Below are positions 31,749 through 40,397 of a stretch of DNA of 64,000 bases, one piece after another. The notes below the pieces were generated by a model. The model ran no database searches. It saw only the letters and a list, made by a program, of their open reading frames with translations, and was not told where the DNA came from. Position numbers and translations under genes: made by a program. This DNA is from Chersky-840 sp035532735. Lineage in GTDB: Bacteria; Actinomycetota; Acidimicrobiia; Acidimicrobiales; UBA8190. The stretch lies in contig DATKQM010000062.1 in assembly GCA_035532735.1 (NCBI GenBank), forward strand, positions 52,552 to 116,551, given 5' to 3'. Numbering within the stretch: the stretch's first letter is position 1; each line of letters starts with the position of its first letter.

Positions 31749-32663
31749 GCCCGACCACGACCGTCGGTGAGTTCCACTTCACGGCGACGGGTCGTCCCGG
31801 CCCGGCCGGGGCTGGTCCACGAGCGCGATCTGTGGGGTGCGGGGCACCGGATGGTGGCGGGCATCGACGAAGTCGGTCGGGGAGCCTGGGCCGGGCCTCT
31901 CAGCGTGGGAGTGGCGGTGCTGTCGGAGACTCCCCGCCGGATCCCGCGGGGACTGCGTGACTCCAAGCAGCTCACCGAGGACTCGCGCGAGGCCATGTTC
32001 GAACGGGTCGCGGCGTGGTGCGCGGGTTGGGCGGTCGGCCACGCCGGGCCCGAGGAGTGCGACCGGCTCGGTATGACCGCGGCGCTCCGGCTGGCGACGC
32101 GCCGGGCAGTCGACCAACTGGCTCCCGACCTCGTCCCCGACGCCGTGGTCCTCGACGGGACCTTCGACTTCGTGAGCCCGCCGGCACTGCCCCAGCTCTT
32201 CGACGCCGACGGTGCGGTGGAGCCCGATGCGGTGTACGCCGCTGGGGGCGCAGCTCCGGGCGCGCCTGGTGGCCCGGTGTGGGCCCCGCCGGTCAAGACC
32301 GTGATCGGCGGCGACGCCCGGTGCGCGTCGGTGGCGGCGGCCTCGGTGCTCGCCAAGGTGACCCGTGACCGGATGATGCGGGCCAGCGCGGACTACTACC
32401 CGGCCTTCGACTTCGAGCGGAACAAGGGCTATCCGTCCCCCGCGCACCAACGGGCTCTGTGCGGGTACGGGTTGAGCGCGGTCCACCGACGGTCGTGGGC
32501 CTTTGTCGACAACCTTCCCTGGGAGCTCACCACGTGGCCCGGTGACTACCGGACCCGGGGCTCAGACCTTGACGGGGGGCTCCTTGGGGAGCCCGAGGAC
32601 GCGCTCGCCGATGATGTTGTGGAGGACCTCGTCGGTTCCTCCCGCGATGCGCATCCCGGGTAG
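31734..32663 (+). CDS. rnhB: Ribonuclease HII
   Basis: Cleaves RNA in RNA-DNA hybrids and removes misinserted ribonucleotides. The 309-aa protein begins with a basic 40-residue lead, then VAGIDEVGRGAWAGPL (first two catalytic acids and the RNase HII GRG motif). LRDSKQLTEDSRE, ADAVVLDGTFD-like VVLDG with the third Asp, VIGGDARCASVAAASVLAKVTRD (fourth Asp environment) and GYPSPAH follow. An insert around residues 150-180 and a 50-residue C-terminal tail make it longer than usual. The tail is encoded where the gene overlaps the convergent acyl-CoA dehydrogenase by 102 bases. The start is GTG 31734 or ATG 31737. Confidence 0.92.
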   Translation: MMTPRARPRPSVSSTSRRRVVPARPGLVHERDLWGAGHRMVAGIDEVGRGAWAGPLSVGVAVLSETPRRIPRGLRDSKQLTEDSREAMFERVAAWCAGWAVGHAGPEECDRLGMTAALRLATRRAVDQLAPDLVPDAVVLDGTFDFVSPPALPQLFDADGAVEPDAVYAAGGAAPGAPGGPVWAPPVKTVIGGDARCASVAAASVLAKVTRDRMMRASADYYPAFDFERNKGYPSPAHQRALCGYGLSAVHRRSWAFVDNLPWELTTWPGDYRTRGSDLDGGLLGEPEDALADDVVEDLVGSSRDAHPG

Positions 32664-33788
32664 GCCGAGGAGGAACTGGGACCACGCGTAGGTCCCCCAC
32701 TCGCCGGTGTCGGCGACGAGCTTGGGACCGAGGACCGAGGACAGCAGGTCGGTCATGCGACGCATGTTCATCGTGAGCGAGAGCTTGGCGATCGACATCT
32801 CGGGCCCAGGGAGCTGTCCCGACGCGATCTTGGCCATGGCCCGGAGGTTGGTGTAGTTGGCCACGCGGCCGTGGATGAAGATGTCGGCAAGTTGCTGGCG
32901 GACGAGGGGGTCGTCGGCTTTGCCGTGATGGCGGACCAGCTCGATCAGCCGGGGCGTGGACAGGTTGCCGTTGCCCGAGGACATCGAACCGCCGCCGATG
33001 GCGGCCCGTTCGTTCATGAGGGTGGTGAGTGCCACGGTCCATCCGCCGTTGACGTCACCGAGACGGTGGCTGTCGGGCACCCGGACCTCGGTGAAGAAGA
33101 CCTCGTTGAACGAGGCGCCGCCGGTGATCTGGCGCAGCGGTCGGATCTCGACTCCCGGGGCGCGCATGTCCACCACGAATCCGGTGAGGCCCTTGTGCTT
33201 GGGGGCGTCGGGATCGGTCCGACAGATGATCTCGCCGATGTCCGACAGGTGCGCGCCCGAGGTCCACACCTTCTGTCCGGTGACCAACCACTCGTCGCCG
33301 TCACGGATGGCCTTGGTCTGGAGCCCGGCCAGGTCGCTGCCGGCCCCGGGCTCGGAGAACAATTGACAGGCCACGATGTCGCCGCGCCACAGCGACTTCA
33401 GGTAGAGGTCCTTCACCTCGTCGGTGGCATGGGCCAGGATCGTCGGTGCCACCATGCCGAGGCCGATGCCATAGGCGGTCATGGGCGGCGTGTCGAAGCC
33501 GGCTTCGATGGCGTCGTAGAGCCGTTGGTAGTCGCGCGTGAGCCCGCCGCCGCCATAGGCCACGGGACCGGCGATCCAACCGAAGCCGGCGTCGAAGCGC
33601 TGCTGGGCCCAGGCCCGGGCCGCGGTGAGCTCGGCGAGCTCCTCCTCGAGGGTCCGCTCGGGAAGAAGCGAGACCTGGTCCGATCCTTCACCCCAGCTCT
33701 GCTCGGCGACGACCCGGGGCTCGGCGTTGGTCTCGAGGAATTTCCGCGCGGCGCGCTCGAACTCCTCCTCGGTGATGGTGTCGACCAT
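32562..33788 (-). CDS. Acyl-CoA dehydrogenase
   Basis: FAD-dependent acyl-CoA dehydrogenase of about 408 aa. It shows the FAD-binding CQLFSEPGAGSDLAGLQT and WTSGAH (WxSxA-like) segments, TGFVVDM, a NEVFFTEVRVP strand, and the C-terminal helical domain ending GLPGMRIAGGTDEVLHNIIGERVLGLP. The electron acceptor would be ETF. Specificity is unknown; the long actinobacterial FadE type with GGTDEV is often involved in sterol or branched-acyl breakdown. ATG 33788 has AAAGGTGG upstream and is favoured over the GTG at 33800. Convergent with rnhB. Confidence 0.92.
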   Translation of the reverse strand: MVDTITEEEFERAARKFLETNAEPRVVAEQSWGEGSDQVSLLPERTLEEELAELTAARAWAQQRFDAGFGWIAGPVAYGGGGLTRDYQRLYDAIEAGFDTPPMTAYGIGLGMVAPTILAHATDEVKDLYLKSLWRGDIVACQLFSEPGAGSDLAGLQTKAIRDGDEWLVTGQKVWTSGAHLSDIGEIICRTDPDAPKHKGLTGFVVDMRAPGVEIRPLRQITGGASFNEVFFTEVRVPDSHRLGDVNGGWTVALTTLMNERAAIGGGSMSSGNGNLSTPRLIELVRHHGKADDPLVRQQLADIFIHGRVANYTNLRAMAKIASGQLPGPEMSIAKLSLTMNMRRMTDLLSSVLGPKLVADTGEWGTYAWSQFLLGLPGMRIAGGTDEVLHNIIGERVLGLPKEPPVKV

Positions 33789-33986
33789 GGGGACATCCAC
33801 CTTTCGCCTCGCTCATTCACTTTGGCCCGTCACGGCGCTCTTCGCGTCGCCCTTCACGGCCTAGGCCACCCTCCGGGGCCGCGTCACGACGCTGTGGGCG
33901 GACAGAGGTGAGTCTCCCAGCGTACCGAGGGGCCCCGAACGGCCGCCAGACCATGGCCAACCGGACCGACGGGCCGGCCGGTGCGG

Positions 33987-33992
33987 TAGAAA
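33987..33992 (+). promoter_or_regulatory. -10 element of the DMT permease-gdh operon
   Basis: TAGAAA lies 7 bases before ATG 34000 in a spacer without a Shine-Dalgarno sequence, again consistent with leaderless transcription. Confidence 0.4.
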
Positions 33993-33999
33993 GGCCTTG

Positions 34000-34920
34000 A
34001 TGGCATACGTGCTCGCTGTCATGGCGGCATTCGCCAACGCCTTGACCAGCGTCCTGCAACGGATGGGGGTGGAGTCCGCCCCCGCTGATACGAACCTCAA
34101 GCTGAGCCTCATCACCTACGCCATACGCCGGACGGTGTGGATCGCCGGCTTCTTGGTGTTGATCGCGGCCTTCCTCTTACAGTTCCTGGCCCTGCACTTC
34201 GGGCGGCTCACCACGGTGCAACCCATCTTGACCTTGGAGCTGCCTTTCCTCGTCGCCATTCTGGGGATCTGGTTCCGGTTGCCTCTCACCTGGAGGGAGT
34301 GGATGGGCGCCAGCATGGCCGCGGGAGGGTTGGCCGCCTTCCTGGCGTTGTCGTCCCCGAGCGGGGGGAACGTGACTCCCGACTTGGAGAACTGGGGGAT
34401 CGTGTCCTTCGCCGTGATCGCCGGGTGTTCGATGTCGGTCTTGCTCACCCGGACCGGGTCACCGGCGTGGCGGGCCGCGTGGTTCGGCACGGCGGGGGCC
34501 ATCGCCTTCGCCTTCACCGCCGCGCTCATCAAGACCGTCAACGACGAGATCACCCGGGGCTGGGCCCACGTCTTTGTGAACTGGCCGCCCTACGCCCTGG
34601 TCGGGGCCGGACTGGCCGGGGTGTTCCTGGCCCAGAACGCCTTCCATGCCGGGCCGGTGACCGCGTCGCAGTCCGCGCTCGTCATCGTGGACCCCCTGGT
34701 GTCGATCGCCATCGGGATCGGTCTGTTCGGCGACCACGTCCAAACCGCGGGTGGGAGGCTGATTGGTGAGATCCTGGCCATGATGGTCCTTCTCGCCGGC
34801 GTCTTCTCACTCACCCGGTCTCCGCTCGTTGTGCACGTGAAGAGCGAGGACGGCGAAGACCCCCATGTGCTCGGGGCCCGTCGACGGGGCGGGCCGGGGC
34901 CCGTGTTGGAGCCGGGGTGA
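34000..34920 (+). CDS. DMT-superfamily (EamA-like) membrane transporter
   Basis: Integral membrane protein of 306 aa with about nine to ten hydrophobic helices, starting YVLAVMAAFANALTSVLQR and continuing with VWIAGFLVLIAAFLLQFLAL, LELPFLVAILGIWF, MAAGGLAAFLALS, VSFAVIAGCSMSVLL and later pairs. This is the drug/metabolite transporter layout. The substrate is unknown. Its TGA overlaps the GTG of the glutamate dehydrogenase gene by 4 bases, which suggests a linked function such as amino-acid export, but that is inference. Confidence 0.85.
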   Translation: MAYVLAVMAAFANALTSVLQRMGVESAPADTNLKLSLITYAIRRTVWIAGFLVLIAAFLLQFLALHFGRLTTVQPILTLELPFLVAILGIWFRLPLTWREWMGASMAAGGLAAFLALSSPSGGNVTPDLENWGIVSFAVIAGCSMSVLLTRTGSPAWRAAWFGTAGAIAFAFTAALIKTVNDEITRGWAHVFVNWPPYALVGAGLAGVFLAQNAFHAGPVTASQSALVIVDPLVSIAIGIGLFGDHVQTAGGRLIGEILAMMVLLAGVFSLTRSPLVVHVKSEDGEDPHVLGARRRGGPGPVLEPG

Positions 34921-36308
34921 GCACCGAACCGACGCCGCGGCCGGCCAAGGGTCTGCGCCGGCGCCAGAAGCGGCCTGTCGGGGCGGATGTGTCCACGGTG
35001 TCCACGGTCCGGGCCGTGGCCCCTCCGGGGTCGGTCGGGTCGGGAGTGCCGGCGGTGGAGGCGGGCCGGTACGACCCGTGGGCAGCGGTCCTCGAGCGTC
35101 TCGACGACGCCGCCGAGCTGGCCGGTCTCGACCCCGACGTCCATCGGCTCTTGCAGTTGCCCGACAGAGTCCTCGAGGTGGCGGTGCCGGTCCGGATGGA
35201 CGACGGTCACGTCGAGGTGTTCCTGGGGTGGAGGATCCACCACAACCTCGCCCGGGGCCCGGCCAAGGGGGGGATCCGGTTCCACCCCAACCTGAATGCC
35301 GCCGAGGTGGCGGCCCTGGCGGCCGACATGACCCTCAAGACCGCCGTGGTCAACCTTCCCTTCGGTGGGGGAAAGGGCGGCGTCCGCTGCGACCCCCGTG
35401 AAATGTCGGCGGGAGAGCTCGAACGGCTCACCCGGCGGTACACGTTCCAGATCGCGCCCATGTTGGGGCCTGATCGCGATATCCCCGCCCCTGACGTCAA
35501 CACCGACGAGCGAGTCATGGCCTGGTTGCTCGACACCCTCGGCATGCTCCAGGGGAACCTGCTCCCCGAGGTCGTCACGGGCAAGCCGTTGTCGGTGGGG
35601 GGGATGCGGTTGCACACCGGCGCTACGGCATCCGGGGTGGTGCGGTGCGTACGGGCTGTTTTCGCCGCGCTCGACATGCCCGTGGCCGGAACCCGGGCCA
35701 TCGTCCAGGGGTTCGGCAAGGTGGGTGGTCCGCTCGCCTTCTTGTTGTCATCGGCGGGCATGCGGGTCGTGGCGGTGGGCGATGTCGGGGGCGCGGTCCA
35801 CAATCCCGGAGGGCTCGACCTGAGCATGTTGGCCGACCACTGCTCGACCACGGGCTCGGTAGCGGGATTCGCGGGGGGCGATGCGCTGGTGTCGTCAGCG
35901 TTGTGGAGTGTCGAGGCGGAGCTGGCCGTCCCCGCCGCGCTCGAAGGGGCCATCGGCGACGCCGACGCGCGGGCCATGCGGGCCCGGGTCGTGGTGGAGG
36001 CGGCCAACGGCCCCACCACACCCGACGGCGACCGGGTCCTCGCCGAGCGGGGGATCACCGTCGTTCCCGACATCCTCGCCAACGCCGGTGGTGTCACGGC
36101 GTCGTACTTCGAATGGGCCCAGTCGCGCCAGGGCTACGCCTGGGACGAGGAGCTGGTGGCGTCGCGGCTGGCGAAGACGATGGACGATGCCTTCGCCGAG
36201 GTGTGGGGGCGCGCGCAGTCGCTGGGCGTCTCCATGCGACGCGCTGCTGGGGTTGTGGCGGTGGAACGACTGGCGGCGGCCATCAAGGCCCGGGGTCTGT
36301 TTCCCTAA
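34917..36308 (+). CDS. gdhA: Glutamate dehydrogenase (Glu/Leu/Phe/Val dehydrogenase family)
   Basis: NAD(P)-dependent amino-acid dehydrogenase of 463 aa. A basic, disordered 45-residue lead precedes the catalytic domain. WRIHHNLARGPAKGGIRFHP holds the substrate-binding Lys and FGGGKGG the catalytic loop with its Lys. PDVNTDERVMAWLLDTL and the Rossmann GFGKVGGPLAFLL loop follow, and the C-terminal portion reads ILANAGGVTASYFEW. The family includes leucine and phenylalanine dehydrogenases, but PAPDVNTD and ANAGGVTASYFEW favour glutamate. The GTG start overlaps the upstream permease stop. Confidence 0.9.
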   Translation: MSTEPTPRPAKGLRRRQKRPVGADVSTVSTVRAVAPPGSVGSGVPAVEAGRYDPWAAVLERLDDAAELAGLDPDVHRLLQLPDRVLEVAVPVRMDDGHVEVFLGWRIHHNLARGPAKGGIRFHPNLNAAEVAALAADMTLKTAVVNLPFGGGKGGVRCDPREMSAGELERLTRRYTFQIAPMLGPDRDIPAPDVNTDERVMAWLLDTLGMLQGNLLPEVVTGKPLSVGGMRLHTGATASGVVRCVRAVFAALDMPVAGTRAIVQGFGKVGGPLAFLLSSAGMRVVAVGDVGGAVHNPGGLDLSMLADHCSTTGSVAGFAGGDALVSSALWSVEAELAVPAALEGAIGDADARAMRARVVVEAANGPTTPDGDRVLAERGITVVPDILANAGGVTASYFEWAQSRQGYAWDEELVASRLAKTMDDAFAEVWGRAQSLGVSMRRAAGVVAVERLAAAIKARGLFP

Positions 36309-36337
36309 CCTCCGCTTTCCCGGGCTACTTTCCCGGG

Positions 36338-36943
36338 CTACCAGCCCCGGTCGACCCACTCCTGGAGCTTGGGCCGCTCGGCGCCGATCGTGGTCTCGTC
36401 ACCGTGGCCGGGGAGGACGACGGTGTCGGCCCCGAAGGGGGAGAACAGCCGGTCCTCGATGGACTTGATGATGGTAGGAAAGTCTCCCCCCGGGAACTTG
36501 GTGTTGCCGGGCCCGCCCGGGAAGAGCGTGTCGCCGCTGAAGAGTAGCGGCGTCTTCTCCACTGCGAAGCACATCGACCCCGGGGTGTGGCCCGGTGTGG
36601 CGATGGTGTGGAACCGCATGTCGCCGACCTCGATGACGGTCTCGTCTTCGAGCAGGAGATCGTAGGAGGGGAGCATCTCGGCGTCCGCGGCGGTGACCGA
36701 TACCTCGAACCCCGCCTCACGGACGGCCGGGACGGCTTGGATGTGGTCCCAGTGGCCGTGGGTCTCGAGGACCTTGCGGACCCCGAGGTCGCGGCACATC
36801 TGGAGCAAGAGCTCGTGTTCGTTGGCGGCGTCGATGAGCACGCCGTCGCCGGTGGCCTTGCTGCGGATGACGTAGACGTTGTTGTCCACGGGGCCGACCA
36901 CGACCTTGTGGACCTCGATGAGGCTGTCTTCGTAGTGGGGCAT
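36338..36943 (-). CDS. Metallo-beta-lactamase-fold hydrolase (glyoxalase II-like)
   Basis: A 201-aa metallo-hydrolase with the metal motif THGHWDHI (residues 62-69), a TPGHTPGSMCF His ligand, FSGDTLFPGGPG (bridging Asp) and LPGHGDETTIG (last His). The size and the absence of a C-terminal domain fit short glyoxalase II-like or thioesterase-type enzymes. The substrate is unknown. TAGAGT ends 6 bases before ATG 36943, predicting a leaderless message. Divergent from the lipoprotein gene. Confidence 0.88.
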   Translation of the reverse strand: MPHYEDSLIEVHKVVVGPVDNNVYVIRSKATGDGVLIDAANEHELLLQMCRDLGVRKVLETHGHWDHIQAVPAVREAGFEVSVTAADAEMLPSYDLLLEDETVIEVGDMRFHTIATPGHTPGSMCFAVEKTPLLFSGDTLFPGGPGNTKFPGGDFPTIIKSIEDRLFSPFGADTVVLPGHGDETTIGAERPKLQEWVDRGW

Positions 36944-37004
36944 GTCCGCACTCTAAAGCCCGGGCGGCGTGAACGGAACCGGGCCCCCGGACGTGGAATA
37001 GACG

Positions 37005-38315
37005 ATGCGACCGGTCAACTCCCCGAGAAGTGCGCCGGCCGTGGCCATGGTCACCACGTGCCTGGCGCTGGCGGGATGCGCCCATGCGGCGCCTGTGGCT
37101 CGACATCCTCCGACCACCGGCGCTCCCACGACCTCGCCCACACCGTCGATGTCCACGCCGACGGCGACCACCACAACCATGCAACAGGTGGCGTCGGACG
37201 CGTGTGACGAAGCCGCCATCGGTGACGCCGCCTCTCCCGCGCCGTTCAGGCCCGCACCGACCACCACCGGACCGGGCCCATCGTGGGACGAGCACACCCT
37301 GATCGCGGGAACCTGTCCCCAAGTCGTCGATCCCGCCGTCGGCGCGGGCTTCGCCCTGGTCTCCCATGTGCCCACCGATCAGGGCCCGTGGGTCCTGCAA
37401 CGCATCGATATCGACCGGGCCACGACCGAGACCGGTGCCACGTTCTCGGTCGGCTCTCTGACCGTGGCGGCGGGGTATCTCTGGATCTCGTGCGGGCGGA
37501 GCATCGCCGGTGACAGCACGGGCCCGCTGTTGTGCCAGGTCGATCCGAGTTCTTTGGCGGTGGTTCGCCAGATCCAATTGCCTCGGCCTTCGCCCCCTCC
37601 CCAGAGTTCGGCTCCCCAACGATCGGTGTCGAACTCGTACCAATTGTCGGTGGCACAGGGTCCCGGTGCCACGGTGTGGGTCGGGTACGACCGGACCTTG
37701 GTCCACATCGCGACCGGTGACGGGGAGCTGCTGACCTCGGTGCCGATCGCCTCGGGGACGGTGGCGAGCGTCTCGGTCGATCCCGCCCTTCACTCCCTGT
37801 ACGTCGCCTTGTCCTATCCCACCGTGGCGGGCCAGACCGTCGATGCGGCCGTGGTCGAATTCGATGCCCGCACCGGTCAGCTGCTGGCGGCGACGCCCGA
37901 GACGAGCGAGGTGACCGACTCCGTGGCGGGCGGGGCGTTGACGGCCGTGCCCGGCGGAGTTTGGATGTCGTTTCGGACCGGGATGCTCGGGGAGACCCTC
38001 CTCCTCAGACAGTCCGATCTGGCCGTCGTAGGGCCTTCGGTAGCGTCCCTGGCCGGGCAACCCGACGGTGTCTTCCGGTGGATCATGGACGCGTCGACGA
38101 TCTACGGCGACGGGGCGTTGTTCGTGGTGAACGAGAACGGCGTCATGGCCTGTGCCGACCCGCGCCTCGGCGTGGTCCGGGCCCAGCAGCACCTGGCCGC
38201 GGCGCAGGGCAACAGCTTCGAACTCCTGGCGGTCGACCCCACCTCCGGTCAGGTGCTCGCCACCGACGGGAACGGGCTGCAGTCCATCACCCCGCCCTCG
38301 TCGTGCCGAGTCTGA
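37005..38315 (+). CDS. Putative lipoprotein with beta-propeller-like repeats
   Basis: Secreted lipoprotein of 436 aa. The short signal peptide ends in the lipobox CLALAGC (Cys 25). A Pro/Thr-rich linker runs to about residue 60, then repeated strands such as TLTVAAGYLWISCG, LVHIATGDGELL, SVDPALHSLYVALS, VVEFDARTGQLLA and LLAVDPTSGQVLATDGNG. These resemble quinoprotein or NHL-type propeller blades. It probably sits on the outer face of the cytoplasmic membrane. The function is unknown. It lies directly upstream of an ECF sigma-factor locus that also encodes an extracytoplasmic propeller protein. Confidence 0.75.
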   Translation: MRPVNSPRSAPAVAMVTTCLALAGCAHAAPVARHPPTTGAPTTSPTPSMSTPTATTTTMQQVASDACDEAAIGDAASPAPFRPAPTTTGPGPSWDEHTLIAGTCPQVVDPAVGAGFALVSHVPTDQGPWVLQRIDIDRATTETGATFSVGSLTVAAGYLWISCGRSIAGDSTGPLLCQVDPSSLAVVRQIQLPRPSPPPQSSAPQRSVSNSYQLSVAQGPGATVWVGYDRTLVHIATGDGELLTSVPIASGTVASVSVDPALHSLYVALSYPTVAGQTVDAAVVEFDARTGQLLAATPETSEVTDSVAGGALTAVPGGVWMSFRTGMLGETLLLRQSDLAVVGPSVASLAGQPDGVFRWIMDASTIYGDGALFVVNENGVMACADPRLGVVRAQQHLAAAQGNSFELLAVDPTSGQVLATDGNGLQSITPPSSCRV

Positions 38316-38436
38316 GAAGGGCGAAGGGCCGACCTTGGGATTCCCGGTGTCGACGTCGCCTCCCGGCGTCAACGCCCCGGGGTCGCCGGACGTGAGAACT
38401 GATAGACCCGTGGACCAGGCGAGGAGGGAGCGGGCC

Positions 38437-38937
38437 GTGGCCGAGGCGGTGCGTTTCGAGGAGGTCTTCCCCGACCTGTACCGGCTCGCCTACCGGGTGT
38501 CGTTCCGCGTGCTTGGTGACAGAGGTGACGCCGAGGACGTGGCCCAAGAGGCGCTGGCCCGCACCCACGTGCGGTGGGCCCGGTTGTGCGACCGCCCCGA
38601 GGGTTGGATCGTGCGGGTCGCCACCAATCTCGCCATCGACCGGCTGCGGCGGCGGGGGAGGACGACGGAGTCGACCGGTGAGCCCGTGGCACTGGTCGAG
38701 ACGCACCTGTCCGAGCGCATCGACCTGGCCCGGGCCCTGCGGCGACTGTCACGTCGACAACGCGAAGTCGTGGTGCTGCGGTACCTGGCGGACTGGCCCG
38801 AGCTCGAGGTGGCCGACGCCCTCGGTTGCACGCCGGGAACGGTGAAGAGCCATGCATCACGTGGTCTCGCCCAATTGCGGCATCACCTCGAGGACAAAGG
38901 AGTTCGAGGAGGAGATGATGTTCGAGCATCTGGATGA
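38437..38937 (+). CDS. ECF-family RNA polymerase sigma factor (SigE/M-like)
   Basis: A 166-aa alternative sigma factor. Region 2 includes LYRLAYRVSFRVLGDRGDAEDVAQEALARTH and RVATNLAIDRLRRRGR; region 4 has LRRLSRRQREVVVLRYLADW and the helix-turn-helix EVADALGCTPGTVKSHASRGLAQLRHHL. The GTG at 38437 is favoured by GGAGGGAG at 38423-38430; an upstream in-frame GTG lies at 38410. Its 3' end overlaps the next gene by 23 bases, so the downstream membrane protein is a candidate anti-sigma factor or sensor. Confidence 0.9.
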   Translation: MAEAVRFEEVFPDLYRLAYRVSFRVLGDRGDAEDVAQEALARTHVRWARLCDRPEGWIVRVATNLAIDRLRRRGRTTESTGEPVALVETHLSERIDLARALRRLSRRQREVVVLRYLADWPELEVADALGCTPGTVKSHASRGLAQLRHHLEDKGVRGGDDVRASG

Positions 38938-40252
38938 CCCGGCGCCGCCGGAAGCGACGGCTCGGACCCTGGGGGCGGTGCTGGCGCGCGCGGCGCGTCT
39001 GCGACGACGACGGGCCACGTCCGCGCTCGGCGGCGTCGTGGTCGGTGCGCTCGCCCTGGGTGTCGTCATCGGCGTGGTCGTCTCGGGCCCGCCGCGGTCA
39101 CAGACCTTCGCCGCCTTCGAGTCCGAGTCCGGCCTGTTGGCGACGGGGACGCCCGTGCCCTCGTCGGACCTGGCCTCGGTTGTGTTCGTCGGCGACCTCC
39201 ATGGGTTCGCGCTCGTCGTCCACGGCACCCAGACCTTGTTGGCGGTCTCGGTCGACGGTGGCGACACCTGGACCGTCGCCGACCCGAGCCTGCCGGTGAG
39301 CTTCCCCGCTCAATTCGAATTCTCCGACACCGGCCATGGATACCTGTGGGGCGGGCCGCCGTCGGCCACCGGCACCGTGGCGCTGTGGGTGACCTCTGAC
39401 GGTGGGCGGAGCTGGGCGCGGGCCGGACTCGGGCCGGTGGTGTCCGACGTCAGTGCCGTCGGGCCCGATGTGTGGGCCGTGGTGGGGACCTGTCCCATCC
39501 GGCCGCTGGCGGGACCGGCGTGCCCCGTGGTCCTCGAGGTCTCCACCGACAACGGACAAACCTGGACAGGCGCCGGCGCGGCCCCACCGTTGTCGGAGAA
39601 CGCCGAGGTGACCGTCAGTGACGAGAACATCGAGCTGGCCCGGATCACCCGGGCGCGCGCCTATGTCCTCACCTTCGCGGCCGAGGCCGGTGCTCCTGGC
39701 GTGACCGGCTCGCTCACCTACACGGCGGACGGAGGACAGACCTGGGCGTCGCGCCCCGACCCCTGCCCGCCGTACTTCGACTTCGGCGAGCAGATCGCGG
39801 CGTCGGGGACGGCGGACCTGTGGATGATCTGCGCGTCACAGGCGAGTGCGGGGACCCAAGCCAAGGCGCTGTACCGATCGAGCGACGGCGGCGCCCAGTG
39901 GAGCCTCGCCGCCGCCGCCAACGCACCGGTGTTGACCGGTGGCAGTGTCCTCGGCGCGGCGGGTGGTCTTCCCACCGGTGGATACGTCACGCCGTACTCG
40001 CTCGGTCACGAGAACCTGGCCGTGCTGAGCGCGACCGGTGCATGGCTCTTTCCCGACCGGTCGGGTGTCTACGAGACGACCGACGGGGGCAAGACCTGGG
40101 GTGTCGTGGCGGGGTTGGTCGAAGCCGGCTTGGTGGCGGGCGGGACCGGCAACGTGGTGTTCGCCGATGCCACCCACGGCTGGGTGTGTGAGACCGGGAC
40201 CGGGTTGTGGCGGACCACGGACGGGAGAAATTGGCAGCGCCTCGGTCAGTGA
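38915..40252 (+). CDS. Membrane-anchored Asp-box beta-propeller, probable sigma-factor partner
   Basis: A 445-aa type II membrane protein. A cytoplasmic Arg-rich N-terminus (EATARTLGAVLARAARLRRR) is followed by one helix (GGVVVGALALGVVIGVVVSG, about residues 38-57) and an extracytoplasmic domain. That domain has seven Asp-box turns: SVDGGDTW, TSDGGRSW, STDNGQTW, TADGGQTW, SSDGGAQW, TTDGGKTW and TTDGRNW. Such BNR/Asp-box blades form sialidase- or Ycf48-like propellers. Overlap with the sigma-factor gene, the size of the cytoplasmic segment and the topology fit an anti-sigma/sensor pair, but no classical ZAS anti-sigma motif is visible. Confidence 0.82.
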   Translation: MMFEHLDDPAPPEATARTLGAVLARAARLRRRRATSALGGVVVGALALGVVIGVVVSGPPRSQTFAAFESESGLLATGTPVPSSDLASVVFVGDLHGFALVVHGTQTLLAVSVDGGDTWTVADPSLPVSFPAQFEFSDTGHGYLWGGPPSATGTVALWVTSDGGRSWARAGLGPVVSDVSAVGPDVWAVVGTCPIRPLAGPACPVVLEVSTDNGQTWTGAGAAPPLSENAEVTVSDENIELARITRARAYVLTFAAEAGAPGVTGSLTYTADGGQTWASRPDPCPPYFDFGEQIAASGTADLWMICASQASAGTQAKALYRSSDGGAQWSLAAAANAPVLTGGSVLGAAGGLPTGGYVTPYSLGHENLAVLSATGAWLFPDRSGVYETTDGGKTWGVVAGLVEAGLVAGGTGNVVFADATHGWVCETGTGLWRTTDGRNWQRLGQ

Positions 40253-40283
40253 CGAGCCCGATCGCGGCGAGGCACTGTTCTTA

Positions 40284-40299
40284 TTGACATATTGGTCAA
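40284..40299. promoter_or_regulatory. Palindromic operator candidate before the acyl-CoA dehydrogenase
   Basis: TTGACATATTGGTCAA has perfect 5-bp arms (TTGAC/GTCAA) around a 6-bp A/T-rich centre. It overlaps a possible -35 region for the TAGACA at 40317-40322. The form suggests a TetR-type regulator of acyl-CoA metabolism; no cognate gene is adjacent. Confidence 0.45.
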
Positions 40300-40397
40300 C
40301 AACGCTCGGCGTCTGGTAGACAACGGACGTCACGAGCGGCGCGCCGTGAAGAGCCACGAGGCGCCCGCCGAGCACCCGACGAGGGGGACCCAGAGTC

